Source: Symbiodinium natans
Lineage: Eukaryota > Sar > Dinophyceae > Suessiales > Symbiodiniaceae
Direction of reading: 5' to 3'
DNA: 52,500 nucleotides
NCBI GenBank assembly: GCA_905221605.1
Contig: CAJNDS010000612.1
Span: 1-52,500, forward strand
In this document: positions 25,565-34,290 of the stretch, piece after piece
Position numbering within the stretch: the stretch's first letter is position 1
How the letters are laid out: each line of letters opens with the position of its first letter
Notes under the pieces: generated by a model
The model's input: the letters and a program-made list of their open reading frames with translations, nothing else
The model's database searches: none
Told to the model about the DNA's origin: nothing
Translations under genes and position numbers: made by a program

Positions 25565-25690
25565 CAACCCTAAACCCTAAACCCTAAGCCCTAAGCCCTA
25601 AACCCTAAACCCTAAACCCTAAACCCTAAACCCCAAACCCCAAACCCAACCCTGAAACCCCAAACACCAAACCCTGTACCCTAAACCCTG
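25565..25690. repeat. CCCTAAA/CCCCAAA array
   Basis: Mixed variant units. A short possible exon (TVRIVQGNDG before GG|GTGGGT, about 25694-25727) follows. Confidence 0.85.
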
Positions 25691-25830
25691 AAATCATAGG
25701 AAGGACCGTCCGTATCGTTCAGGGCAACGACGGGGTGGGTGGGGGCCGCTTGAAAGGTCTCTCCCTGTTTCCTCTTTCCTTCTTGTTGGGCGGATCCTCA
25801 GCGCCTCAAAGCGCGCACACACTGAGGTTC

Positions 25831-25927
25831 GGATGCCCCCTCCTTATACTAACAGTCCTTAATCGGGACTATAGTACCCCCCGGTTCTAGTCCCTATTAA
25901 GGACTGTTCGTGTAAGGGGGAACATCC
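25831..25927. mobile_element. Foldback element family C, copy 2
   Basis: The arms are CTTATACTAACAGTCCTT and GGACTGTTCGTGTAAG, with GACTATAGTA in the middle as in the copy at 20885. The flanking segments SASKRAHTEVR and NSEALDSEGFRPPLKAI are both open, which hints at insertion into an exon. Confidence 0.6.
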
Positions 25928-26084
25928 CAACTCTGAAGCCTTGGACTCTGAAGGCTTCCGTCCGCCTCTCAAGGCGATCTCAAGAGGCCTTGTGGTTTTA
26001 GGGTTCAGGAAACCTCCCTCCTTGACACCCTGAATTTCCCTCTGCCTGTCCCTCTCCCTCCCCTACCGCAAGCTCCGCAGTTTA

Positions 26085-26172
26085 GGGTTCAGGGTTTCGG
26101 GTTTAGGGTTTCGGGTTTAGGGTTTAGGGCTTAGGGTTTAGGGTTTAGGGTTTAGGGCTTAGGGTTTAGGGG
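26085..26172. repeat. TTTAGGG-type array
   Basis: Mixed TTTAGGG, TTTCGGG and CTTAGGG units upstream of the next exon. A pyrimidine-rich tract precedes it at 26035-26070. Confidence 0.85.
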
Positions 26173-26188
26173 TTGACTTCGAAGCAAG

Positions 26189-26270
26189 GACATCTGGGAT
26201 CTCCTGCTGCCCCTGATGTACAACGACAAGCTCTTCTGGCTCCAAGCTGAAACTTTGTGGTGCTTTACTG
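26189..26270 (+). CDS. LRR exon (DIWDLLLPLMYNDKLFWLQA)
   Basis: It follows TTCGAAGCAAG and ends at ACT G|GTAACT. It reads DIWDLLLPLMYNDKLFWLQA and then ETLWCFT. It fits an LRR in its DLLxxL...LxxLxxxxL spacing and leaves phase 1, which the next exon needs. Confidence 0.6.
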
Positions 26271-26359
26271 GTAACTTTACATCTTTAGCCTTTTTGGGTC
26301 TATTGGGGTTTCTTAAGAAGGCAGCTAAAAATTTAAAATTATAGCAACCCTGCTAAGAG

Positions 26360-26490
26360 CAGCCAAGGAAGGCTGCGGTCTGCGGGGCGCCATCCAGGAC
26401 GCCACACACCAGGGGGCTTCGGGTGCGGCATGGTATGGCATGTCGTCAGCTGAACCAAAAACCCTAAACCCTGAACCCTGAGCCCTGAGC
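26360..26490 (+). CDS. LRR-region exon (GCGLRGAIQDATHQGASG)
   Basis: It enters in phase 1 after TGCTAAGAG. It reads AAKEGCGLRGAIQDATHQGA and then SGAAWYGMSSAEP. LRGAI resembles the G-x-I turn of plant-type LRRs. The frame runs into CCCTGAA repeat before a stop. A donor TG|GTATGG near 26432 is an alternative end. Confidence 0.5.
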
Positions 26491-26590
26491 CCTAAACCCT
26501 AAACCCTAAACCCTCAACCCTAAACCCTAAACCCTAAACCCTAAACCCTAAACCCTAAACCCTCAACCCTAAACCCGAAACCCTAAACCC
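26458..26590. repeat. CCCTAAA array
   Basis: About sixteen units, including CCCTGAA and CCCTCAA variants. It overlaps the tail of the preceding frame. Confidence 0.9.
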
Positions 26591-26641
26591 CCCATATTCC
26601 ACACGCCTCCGCATCCTCCACCCAATGGGGGTTTTGCTCAG

Positions 26642-26707
26642 GACATGCGTTCCCATCGGCTCTTCCCAACTTACTTCGGGCTCTACATTCTGGATCCTGT
26701 GTCATAG
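26642..26707 (+). CDS. Candidate exon (LFPTYFGLYILDP)
   Basis: It follows GTTTTGCTCAG. It reads DMRSHRLFPTYFGLYILDP, then TAG, or a donor GTGTCA just before the stop. It could be another diverged LRR unit. Confidence 0.4.
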   Translation, partial: DMRSHRLFPTYFGLYILDPVS

Positions 26708-26843
26708 TTGGGCAACATTTTACATGCTTAAGGGTACTTAAACCCAACAAGGAATAAACAAAAACAATTTTTTCATATTAATACTTAAACCCAACAAGGA
26801 ATAAACACATTAAGTTGTTAATATTATCCCAGCCATGGACTAG

Positions 26844-26963
26844 GATCTTTCGGGCAACAACATCACAGAGCTGGCCGGCCGCCCGCTCGGAGACTGCTCC
26901 TACGATCTGGAAGGGAACCCCCTCGCGCGCATCTCCGAGAAGCTTGGGATGGAGATCGCATGA
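26844..26963 (+). CDS. LRR exon (DLSGNNITELAGRPLGDC)
   Basis: It follows CATGGACTAG. It reads DLSGNNITELAGRPLGDC and then YDLEGNPLARISEKLG, two LRR-type segments, before TGA at 26961. A consensus donor GTAGGT starts two bases after the stop. Either this ends an LRR protein here, or a non-GT donor a few bases upstream joins it to the Cys-rich exons. Confidence 0.65.
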   Translation, partial: DLSGNNITELAGRPLGDCSYDLEGNPLARISEKLGMEIA

Positions 26964-26967
26964 AGTA

Positions 26968-27140
26968 GGTGGGTTTAGGGTTTAGGGTTTAGGGTTTAGG
27001 GTTTAGGGTTTAGGGTTTAGGGTTTAGGGTTTAGGGTTTAGGGTTTAGGGTTTAGGGTTTAGGGTTTAGGCTTGAAGTGAAACGGGCTTGGTCGGCACGT
27101 TTGGGGCTTAGGGTTTAGGGTCTGGGGTTAGGGTTTGGGG
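26968..27140. repeat. TTTAGGG array
   Basis: About fourteen perfect units (26975-27068), then degenerate units before the Cys-rich exon. Confidence 0.95.
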
Positions 27141-27264
27141 TTTAGAAGGGCCCCTGAAAGTAAGAGAGGTGTTTTGCCTTGGGTCCGGCACCAGGAAGCC
27201 CTCGTAAGCCCAGAAAACAAGCCCAAGACCCACAGAAACCCCTGGAAGCTAGCGAAGTCCCAAG

Positions 27265-27657
27265 GATGTACTTCGCGTGGCCCAGCAGCCTGAACATCAG
27301 GCAGTCGAGTTTCGACTCGGAAGTGAAAGGCTCGATCTGGGGTGTAGATGGCCCGCGCCAGTGGGAGGACGTCTTCGAAGTCAGCGACCAATCGGTGAGC
27401 TCAGTGCAACGGAACATGGGAGAGGGATGGGAATGCCTCGGCCTCAGGTCGAAGGAGAACCACTTCTTCGATCTTATGGTGTCGCCGGACACCTTTGCTC
27501 CCTGGCACCTGTGCCACTGCTTGACTGGCTATCAAGGCGAGGGGACCAACTGCACGATCTGCCCGGGAGGGGTCACCTCCATCCCAGTGAAAGGCAGCCG
27601 AAGCCGCTGCTGCGCGTGCCCAGAAGGGAAAACCCGGATCGGGGACATGTGCTACCA
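27265..27657 (+). CDS. Large Cys-rich extracellular-type exon
   Basis: Open for 131 codons from AAGTCCCAAG to a donor CCA|GTGCAT. The first part reads YFAWPSSLNIRQSSFDSEV. The last third is Cys-rich (HCLTGYQGEGTNCTICPGG, then RCCACPEGKTRIGDMCYQ), like EGF/GCC2-GCC3-type modules. GTNCTIC holds a sequon. This is the strongest single exon in the second half and suggests a secreted or membrane-anchored ectodomain following the LRRs. Confidence 0.75.
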
Positions 27658-27798
27658 GTGCATGGGCCCAGGACTTACTTCGCCAACACCCCGAACTTTA
27701 TAACCTTTTTGGGTTTCCTTACTTAGTGGGAAGTTTAGGGTCTAGGGTTTAGGGTTTAAGGTTTAACCTTTTTTTCCCTTCAGTATTGGAGAAGCAAG

Positions 27799-27929
27799 AG
27801 GATGCACTGAGCAAGTCTGCGCCGGCGCCTGCCCTCGCGGCTACGAAGGCCGCCTGTGCTCCATGTGTGGGAACAACCACCAGCGAAAGATTGGCTCCAA
27901 GGTCTGCGCCGCCTGGACCTGTGGATTTC
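27799..27929 (+). CDS. Second Cys-rich exon (GCTEQVCAGACPRGYEGRLC)
   Basis: It joins the previous exon in phase (CA plus A). It reads GCTEQVCAGACPRGYEGRLC and then SMCGNNHQRKIGSKVCAAW. The Cys spacing continues the same type of module. It ends near C|GTTTTT, where a T run and a G run follow. Confidence 0.7.
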
Positions 27930-28057
27930 GTTTTTTTTTTTTTTTGGGCGGGGGGGGGGGTTTAGATTGTTAAAGGCTTTGATGTGGGAAGCACTGAGGC
28001 AAGGATACCCCTGCCCTCCTAAACCCTACTAAGCCCGAAACCCTAAACCCTAAACCC

Positions 28058-28903
28058 TAATGTTGGACCTGCTTTAATAATGTAACCCCCCCCCCAAACA
28101 GTCGCGACCCTGAATAAAAAAAGACCCCAAACAGTCAGGCAGGGGAGGGGTCCGGAGCCCGGAGGCCTCCCTAAGCTACCCGCCGACCCAGGAAAGGTCG
28201 AGGCTTCAGGCTTCAAGTATCCCTTCTTCTCGAGAAAGCTTATGCCTTCCTGAAAACCGAAGGACTGAGCCCCGGGCCCCGGGAGACTTGCATTATAGCG
28301 GGCCCCCAAACAAAGGTATTAAAGTGTGTCCGGAGGCCTCTGTAAGGTACCCCCTTTCCGGATATGATTCGCCTATGGAATCATCTAGTTTTAAGTAAGG
28401 AATTTATAAAGAAAAGGCGCCCTGAAAAAAGAAGATTGTCGGAGATCCTGGACAGGTCGAGGCTTCAGGCTTCAAGTATCCCTCCTTCTCGAGAAAGCTT
28501 GTGCCTTCCTGAAAACCGAAGGACTGAGCCCCTGGCCCCGGGAGACTTGCATTCTAGAGGGCCCCCAAACAAAGGTATTAAAGTGTGTCCGGAGGCCTCC
28601 GTAAGGTACCCCTTTTCCGGATATGATTCGCCTATGGAATCATCTAGTTTTAAGTAAGGAATTTATAAAGAAAAGGCGCCCTGAAAAAAGAAGATTGTCG
28701 GAGATCCTGGACAGGTCGAGGCTTCAGGCTTCAAGTATCTCTCCTTCTCGAGAAGCTTATGCCTTCCTGACACCCTCAAAGAAACAGTCACGGCCCGAAA
28801 ACTTTTCATTGTAGCGGACCTCCAAAACAAAGGGTCCAGATCCTGAATAGCCGAAAAACTTTTCATCATAGCGGCCCCCTAGAATATTGCGGGTGCAACA
28901 TTA
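28058..28903. mobile_element. 846-bp TIR element inserted in telomere-like repeat
   Basis: The ends are TAATGTTGGACCTGC and GCGGGTGCAACATTA (inverted, 13 of 15 matching). The flanks are CCCTAAACCC repeat on both sides, so the target was a telomere-like array. It contains AAACAGTC motifs near the left end, a 259-bp tandem repeat and no transposase frame. The GCAGGTCCAACATTAA segment inside the LTR element (10321-10336) is an inverted relative. Confidence 0.6.
28150..28775. repeat. 259-bp tandem repeat, about 2.4 copies
   Basis: AGGTCGAGGCTTCAGGCTTC recurs at 28195, 28454 and 28713, exactly 259 bases apart. Each copy includes GGTACCCC...TTCCGGATATGATTCGCC. The three copies are nearly identical. 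The short ORFs of 60-97 codons here are products of the repeat. Confidence 0.85.
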
Positions 28904-28914
28904 AACCCTAATCC

Positions 28915-29460
28915 CTAAACTGGCCCCAAACCCTAAACCCTCAGCCCTCAGCCCTCAGCCCTCAGCCCTAAGCCCTAAGCCCTAAGCCCTAAGCCCTAAG
29001 CCCTAAGCCCTAAGCCTATAAGCCCTAAGCCCTAAGCCCTAAACCCTAAACCCTATAACAACCTAAGGTGGAATGCACTCATGGGCGGTGGTCGGGTGGC
29101 TGGACGTATCTGAGACTCGGGTTGCATTCTCCCAACGCCTTTTGTCTTGTTTCCCTAAACCCTAAACCCTAAACCCTAAACCCGAAACCCCCTAAACCCC
29201 CTAAGCCCCCTAAGCCCCCTAAGCCCCCTAAGCCCCCTAAACCCCCTAAACCCCCTAAACCCCCTAAACCCCCTAAACCCCCTAAACCCCCTAAACCCCC
29301 TAAACCCCCTAAACCCCCTAAACCCCTTAACCACCCTAAACCCTAAAACCTAAACCCTAAACCCTAAAACCTAAACCCTAAACCCTAAACCCTAAACCCT
29401 AAACCCCAAACCCCAAACCCCAAACCCTAAACTCTAAACCCTAAACCCTAAACCCCATTT
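28915..29460. repeat. Variant-rich telomere-like block
   Basis: CCCTCAG, CCCTAAG, CCCTAAA, CCCCCTAAG, CCCCCTAAA and CCCCAAA sub-blocks follow one another. Each is internally uniform. A 90-base unique gap at 29060-29150 has no clear exon. Confidence 0.9.
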
Positions 29461-29495
29461 TTGGCGGGGGAGCAATGGCACGGATCCCTCCGCAG

Positions 29496-29563
29496 CCCCA
29501 AGCCCCGATAAGCTCTACCTTTCCCCCCATTGCCCCTTCTGAACTTCACCTCATCAAGCACCG
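29496..29563 (+). CDS. Exon before membrane segment (STFPPIAPSELHLIKH)
   Basis: It lies between CCTCCGCAG and CCG|GTTTAGGG. It reads PQAPISSTFPPIAPSELHLI and ends KH plus two bases that the next exon completes. The phase agreement with the next two exons supports it. Confidence 0.5.
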
Positions 29564-29662
29564 GTTTAGGGTTTAGGGTTTAGGGTTTGGGGTTTGGGGT
29601 TTCGGATTTAGGGTTTAGGATTTAGGGTTTAGGGTTCAGGGCTGAGGGTTTAGGGAACCTAG

Positions 29663-29712
29663 AAGCTCGCGCCGGCGGAGGAAGTACCTGGTGGTCGGCA
29701 GCCTCTGGATAG
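29663..29712 (+). CDS. First half of a transmembrane helix (RRRRKYLVVGSLWI)
   Basis: It lies between GGGAACCTAG and ATA G|GTCGGG. It reads SSRRRRKYLVVGSLWI. It ends in phase 1 inside a hydrophobic run that the exon at 30674 completes. Confidence 0.55.
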
Positions 29713-29882
29713 GTCGGGGGTTTCAGGGGGTTTGGGTGTTTGGGGTTCAGGGTTTTGGGTTAAAGGGTGTCCTACATGACATGAAACGGGTTACCCTAAA
29801 CCCCAAACTCTCAAGCCTAACCCCTAAACCCTCAACCCCATTACAGCTAAACCCTGAAGCCCGAAGCCTGTCCCTTAAACCT

Positions 29883-30034
29883 CTTACAGATGCCCCTTAA
29901 CCCTAAACCCTAAACCCTAAGCCCTAAACCCTAAACCCTAAACCCTAAACCCCAAACCCTAAACCCTAAACCCTAAACCCTAAACCCTAAACCCTAAACC
30001 CTAGACCCTAAACCTAAGCCCTTACAGATGCCCC
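29883..30034. repeat. CCCTAAA array flanked by a 14-bp direct repeat
   Basis: CTTACAGATGCCCC occurs at 29883-29896 and again at 30021-30034, enclosing about 120 bases of CCCTAAA units. This is the arrangement expected for insertion of an array at a staggered break. Confidence 0.75.
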
Positions 30035-30043
30035 CGGCGCCCT

Positions 30044-30185
30044 GCTTGGAGGTTCATGGCACTTTAGAACCAGTTATAGCTGTACTTCTAACCCACTTTT
30101 AAGTCCCTTAAGTGCCCGAATGTGGTTGTAAGTGGGTTATAAGTACAGTGATTATTGGGCTTAGAAGTACCATGAACCTCCAAGC
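30044..30185. mobile_element. Foldback element family A, array-free copy
   Basis: 142 bp with GCTTGGAGGTTCATGGCACTT and its near-perfect reverse complement at the ends (20 of 21). It has no telomere-like array inside, unlike the copies at 15253 and 42911. It gives the cleanest view of this family. Confidence 0.75.
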
Positions 30186-30279
30186 ACTCCCTTGAGAAGC
30201 AGATTCCAAGCGGCCAGCCAGGCTTCAGGGCTTGGTTGAGGGCTTGTTTAGCGTTCTCTGGCCCTAAGCCGCAACCCGA

Positions 30280-30640
30280 AACCCTAAACCCTATACCCCA
30301 AAGCTAAACCCCAAACCCCCAATTCCCCTCCCCTCGACTTTCGAGAAGTCTCAGGGTCCCCAAACCCTAAAGGTTCTAAACCCCAGAACTCCACCTGACC
30401 CTAACCTCCCAACACAGCTCTGACTCCTGAAGAGACCCCCCTACGCCTTAAGCCCCCCACAAAATTGCCTAAACACCCTTGAAGCCCTAAACCCTAAACC
30501 CAAGGGTTTAAACCTTAAACCCTAAACCCTAAACCCTAAACCCTAAACCCTGAACCCTAAGCCCTAAACCCTAAACCCTAAACCCTAAGCCCTAAACCCT
30601 AAACCCTAAACCCTAAACCCTAAACCCCAAACCAGCCTCC
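30280..30640. repeat. CCCTAAA-type repeats
   Basis: Scattered units from 30280, and a dense array at 30485-30632 of CCCTAAA and CCCTAAG. Confidence 0.85.
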
Positions 30641-30673
30641 ACTCTAAGCTCTGAACTTCTCTGCGCGCCGGAG

Positions 30674-30744
30674 GTGGCCTCGGCACCGTGCTCTGGTATT
30701 TCGTGTACCACCGGGTGGAGCGGCCTCCAAGCTGCCTCAGAAGG
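30674..30744 (+). CDS. Second half of a transmembrane helix (GLGTVLWYFVYHRVERP)
   Basis: It enters in phase 1 after GCGCCGGAG. It reads GLGTVLWYFVYHRVERPPSC. Joined to 29663-29712 it gives one uninterrupted hydrophobic helix with basic residues on both sides. The exon ends AGG|GTCAAC, just where an 18-bp direct repeat begins. Confidence 0.6.
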
Positions 30745-30903
30745 GTCAACCTTTGAGCTTAGGGTTTAGGGTTTAGGGTTTAGGGTTCCGGGTTTAGGGT
30801 TTAGGGTTTAGGTTGAGGGTTTAGGGTTTAGGGTTTAGGGTCTAGGGTTTAGGGTTTAGGGTTTAGGGTGGTTTAGTTGGACTTAGGGTCAACCGTTGAG
30901 CTT
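30743..30903. repeat. TTTAGGG array flanked by an 18-bp direct repeat
   Basis: GGGTCAACCTTTGAGCTT (30743-30760) recurs as GGGTCAACCGTTGAGCTT (30886-30903), 17 of 18 identical. Between them lie about 125 bases of TTTAGGG units. It is the longest flanking duplication of an array in the window. Confidence 0.8.
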
Positions 30904-30907
30904 GCTT

Positions 30908-31397
30908 GACCCTCAACTCAGGGCCTAGGCCGCCCCCTTACACTGGGGGGGGGCGGCGCTTAGGCCCTTCGACCTCTATGGCGCAAGTCGACCCAGGCCT
31001 CGCGCAGCTCGGAGGTCGGTAGCACCCACAATGGCCCACCTGTGAGCCCTGGACACCCCTGAAAACCCTTCGGACCCCTCTATGAAACCCTTCTGGGACC
31101 GCCCTGGAGGCTGCCCTGGGATCTCCTGATTCCTGCACGCCTGAAACTTTTTTCCTGGAACTTGTGAAGAAGCTTTCTGGACCTTTCTAGACATTCCAGC
31201 ACAGGGACCTGGAATGGAAGAAGGTTTTGGAAGGGGGCAGTTGACTTAAGTTTAGGCCTAAACCCTAAAAGGAATAGGTTTGGGTAGTTTTGCCGCCTGG
31301 GGTGGATAGAGATGTTAGATGGCCCTCCACTATCGGGCCATGGCTGCTCTTCGCATTTCACTGCGTCCCAACCTTCACATGCGCCATTTCACAGAAA
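30908..31397. repeat. Dispersed repeat G, copy 1
   Basis: Several blocks match 49397-50008 in the same order and orientation: CTCAGGGCCTAGGCCGCC, GCCCTTCGACCTC, GGTCGGTAGCACCCAC, GTTTAGGCCTAAACCC and TTAGATGGCC. Open minus frames exist in both copies, but they differ. It may be a non-autonomous element. Confidence 0.65.
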
Positions 31398-31480
31398 ACC
31401 CTAAACCCTAAACCCTAAACCCTACACCCTACACCCTACACCCTACACCCTACACCCTAAACCCTAAACCCTAAATTAAG
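31398..31480. repeat. CCCTAAA and CCCTACA array
   Basis: A CCCTACA variant block (31421-31458) sits between CCCTAAA units, directly before the next exon. Confidence 0.9.
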
Positions 31481-31525
31481 AGCCTCCGGCTCAAGCCGCC
31501 GACCCCGCAGGAGAACAAGTTTAAG
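31481..31525 (+). CDS. Short cytoplasmic-type exon (SLRLKPPTPQENKFK)
   Basis: Fifteen codons in phase 0 at both ends, between AAATTAAG and AAG|GTTTGG. SLRLKPPTPQENKFK follows the membrane exon at 30674 in phase. It is short, so moderate weight only. Confidence 0.45.
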
Positions 31526-31900
31526 GTTTGGGGTTTGGTGGATTGGGTTTGCGGTTCGGGTCTGGGTGGGGGAGTGGGGGGGGGTGGGGGGGGTGCCTTG
31601 GACACTTAACGTCTATTCTGCGCATGCTCTTTGTTTTCGCAAACCTCTCTGGGATTGGGTTCTCGTTTGGCGCTTCAACGCGGAAGGCGTTCTATCGGAT
31701 CACTTTCTGGCGAAAGAGGCCACGAAGAGGAGACGGTCAACGGAGGACGGTGGGATGACGGAATGAATTTGACGGGAGGCCACAGAGACGACACGAGGAG
31801 CGTGGCGGACCATGCATGGATGTAAGGTTGACGCACGGGTTCGGGAACAAGGATGGGGGGGAGCGCGGACGGGGAGCATTCGGTCGATGGGCAGGAGAGC
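31526..31900 (+). other. Unresolved segment with open frames
   Basis: Two plus frames are open over 31600-31760 (SILRMLFVFANLSGIGFSFG and HALCFRKPLWDWVLVWRFNA). Neither has good splice sites. A G-rich run lies at 31560-31600. Confidence 0.35.
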
Positions 31901-31904
31901 GTGC

Positions 31905-32365
31905 GCGCCCTCCGCGCCCTCCCCGCCCTCCCCGCCCTCCGCGCCCTCCGCCGCCCTCCGCGCCCTGCGGCCCGCACCCTCCGCGCCCTCCGCGCCCTCT
32001 GCGCCCTCTCCCCGCCCTGCGCCCTCCGCCCCTCCTCCGCGCCCTCCGCGCCCCTGCGCCCTCCGCGCCCTCTGCGCCCTCCGCGCCCTCTGCGCCCTCC
32101 GCGCCCTCCGCTCCGCCGCCGCTCCTCCGCTCCGCCGCCCTCCCGCGCCCTCCGCTCCGCCGCCGCCCTCCGCGCCCGTGGCGCCCTCTGCGCGCGTGGC
32201 GCCCTCTGCGCCCCGCGCCCTCCGCCCCTCGCGCCCGCCCTCCGCGCCCTCCGCGCCCTCCGCGCCCTCCGCGCCCTCTGCCCGCTCTGCGCCCTCCGCG
32301 CCCTCTGCGCCCTCCGCGCCCTCCGCGCCCTCCGCGCCCTCCGCGCCCTCCGCGCCCTCCGCGCC
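31905..32365. repeat. 9-bp CGCCCTCCG minisatellite
   Basis: About fifty units of CGCCCTCCG or CGCCCTCTG. Because the period is a multiple of three, it is open in several frames (Ala-Pro-Ser, Arg-Pro-Pro, and Gly-Ala-Glu on the minus strand). These ORFs are judged to be artefacts. Confidence 0.9.
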
Positions 32366-32680
32366 GCGGGTGTTTCCTTTGTAAAGTATTTGTTTACAAG
32401 GCACGCACGTGCAGCATAGCCTTCAAGTGTCCATCTTACGGGTGGGGGGGGGGTGGGCGAGAAGCTGTTTCGAAACCGAGGGAGGTTTTGACCTGCAGAA
32501 ACCCATCCAACACGCCGCCAGGGTCGGCGGACCCTAAACCCGAAACCCGAAACCCGAAACCCGAAACCCGAAACCCGAAACCCTAAACCCTAAACCCTAA
32601 GACCTAAACCCATTTAAGATTCTTTATTCGGGGGGTCGGGGGGGGGGGGGGGGGGAGGGTACCGCACGCCTGAGGTTCAG

Positions 32681-32712
32681 CGCCTTCGAGCTCGGCCTCC
32701 GCCACGTGGAGC
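32681..32712 (+). CDS. Very short exon candidate (AFELGLRHVE)
   Basis: It lies between TGAGGTTCAG and GAGC|GTTTAGGG. It reads AFELGLRHVE in one frame. The acceptor and the array donor support it, but 32 bases carry little information. Confidence 0.3.
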
Positions 32713-32730
32713 GTTTAGGGGCGAAAAGGG

Positions 32731-32832
32731 GGTTTAGGGTTAGGGTTTAGGGTTTAGGGTTTAGGGTTTAGGGTTTAGGGTTTAGGGTTTAGGGTTTAGG
32801 GTTTAGGGTTTAGGGTTTAGGGTTTAGGGTGT
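32731..32832. repeat. TTTAGGG array
   Basis: About fourteen perfect heptamers. The region 32832-33440 after it is unique DNA with scattered open frames and no settled exon. Confidence 0.95.
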
Positions 32833-33442
32833 TTAGGGCGAGAGAAAAAGGGTGCTGAAAGGGATGTTTAGAGGGGCTTTGAGGGCTTGAAGGAATCTTT
32901 CAGAGTCCTAAGTTTTTTTTCGGGAAAGTTTGAAGGCTTCGGGGTGTTGGCGTGCTTTTGCAAGGTTGTGAGGGCGTTTGGGGTCTAGGCTGTAGGGCCT
33001 GGGGGGGCCGCGCCAGGATGTATTGCTTGCGGCTTGCTTGGGGTTTTGTTGCTGGATTCCGTTTATAAGGAGGTTTCAGGTCTCAAAAGGCCTTTACAGA
33101 AACTTAGGATTTAGGACTCACTACAGATTGCCCTCCCTTCGGGGTTGGGTGTCCGGTGTCAGGCGTCGGGCGAGTGATGTGCAGTGTAACCCTGGGCCGT
33201 AACCCTAAGCCCCTTCGCCCGTTCCTTGCTGAGCTTTCTGGGGCGTGCCACAGAAGCCTACACTGCCTACACTTGCGGAAGCAGCAAGGCACACGAAACC
33301 CTGAACCTTTAGAATCCGAACCCTCAACCCAACTTACCAAGTCTTGGTAACTTGGTAGGGCACTGGGGAACTTGCCCCGTGTATCCCCCTCACGTGATTA
33401 TGTAGGACCCTTGTCCATTCTAGGCGTCCCTTGTTTTCGCAG

Positions 33443-33592
33443 GCTCCCATAAATTCCGCTGCTCAGAACCAATCGGCTACACCCGCCCAGGAAAGCAGGA
33501 GTGCATTGAGCAGTCCCTGCTGCTACTCACCTTCTTCCAGCTTCTGAAGACTCTCCGGAGCGCTGTCGACGAGTCGTCCGACTCATCTGAAG
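33443..33592 (+). CDS. Exon with hydrophobic segment (QSLLLLTFFQLLKTLRSA)
   Basis: A 150-base exon between CTTGTTTTCGCAG and GAAG|GTCCCT, phase 1 at both ends. It reads HKFRCSEPIGYTRPGKQE, then QSLLLLTFFQLLKTLRSA, then an acidic Ser-rich tail. The hydrophobic run could enter a membrane. The coding character is strong. Confidence 0.65.
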
Positions 33593-33716
33593 GTCCCTCC
33601 AAATTTACGGCTTAGTGCAAGGCGTCTTTGTTGTTGCGCAGGTTGGTGTAGGTTTCGCCTGTCACCCCAAGATACGCGGGCTTTTGGGTTTGGGATTTGG
33701 GGCTGCTACATTCCAG

Positions 33717-33805
33717 CACGTCGACCTTTCAGAAGATGTAGAAGTCGCTTGCTTGGGGAGAATGCAGGAACCTGTCAAGGATATACAGGGGTTGCAAAAA
33801 GCAGG
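33717..33805 (+). CDS. Exon candidate (HVDLSEDVEVACLGRMQEP)
   Basis: It lies between CATTCCAG and GCAGG|GTTTTAG. It reads HVDLSEDVEVACLGRMQEP and VKDIQGLQKA. The composition is protein-like; the product is unknown. Confidence 0.45.
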
Positions 33806-33944
33806 GTTTTAGGGTTTCGGGTTTGGGGTTTGCTGGTTTAGTTGGGTAGATAAGGGACCAAAATCTAAGGGCTCATTCTGGAGGCCGAGACGGTGTACTG
33901 CAAAGATGTCCCCAGATCCTAGTGAGGCCGATAAGCCTAGCCGC

Positions 33945-34290
33945 TAAAGCCTTAAGCCTAAGGCCTAAAGCCGAAAGCCTTAAGCCTAAGGCCTAAAGCC
34001 GAAAGCCTAAAGCCTAGAGCCTAAAGCCTAAAGCCTACAGCCTAAAGCCCAAAGCCTAAAGCCTAAAGCCTAAACCCTAAACCCTAAACCCTAAACCTTA
34101 AACCCGAAACCCAAACACCCTGGGATCTGCCAGCCCATAAAAGAGCCCTACGTTTTGAGTGATCCCTATACCCTAAACCGTGAACCCTGATCCCTAACCC
34201 CTACCCCCTACCCCCTACCCCCTACCCCCTACCCCCTAACCCCTAACCCTTAACTCTAACCCCCTAACCCCTAATACCTTAAATCATATT
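33945..34290. repeat. CCTAAAG, CCCTAAA and CCCCCTA variants
   Basis: A CCTAAAG-type block (33945-34070) is followed by CCCTAAA, and then a CCCCCTA block (34198-34250). Confidence 0.85.

Noticed and set aside
31700-32586. Long ORFs (190-256 codons) of Ala-Pro-Ser, Arg-Pro-Pro or Gly-Ala-Glu repeats
   Set aside because: The 9-bp minisatellite keeps several frames open on both strands at once, which is expected from its period and not evidence for a gene.
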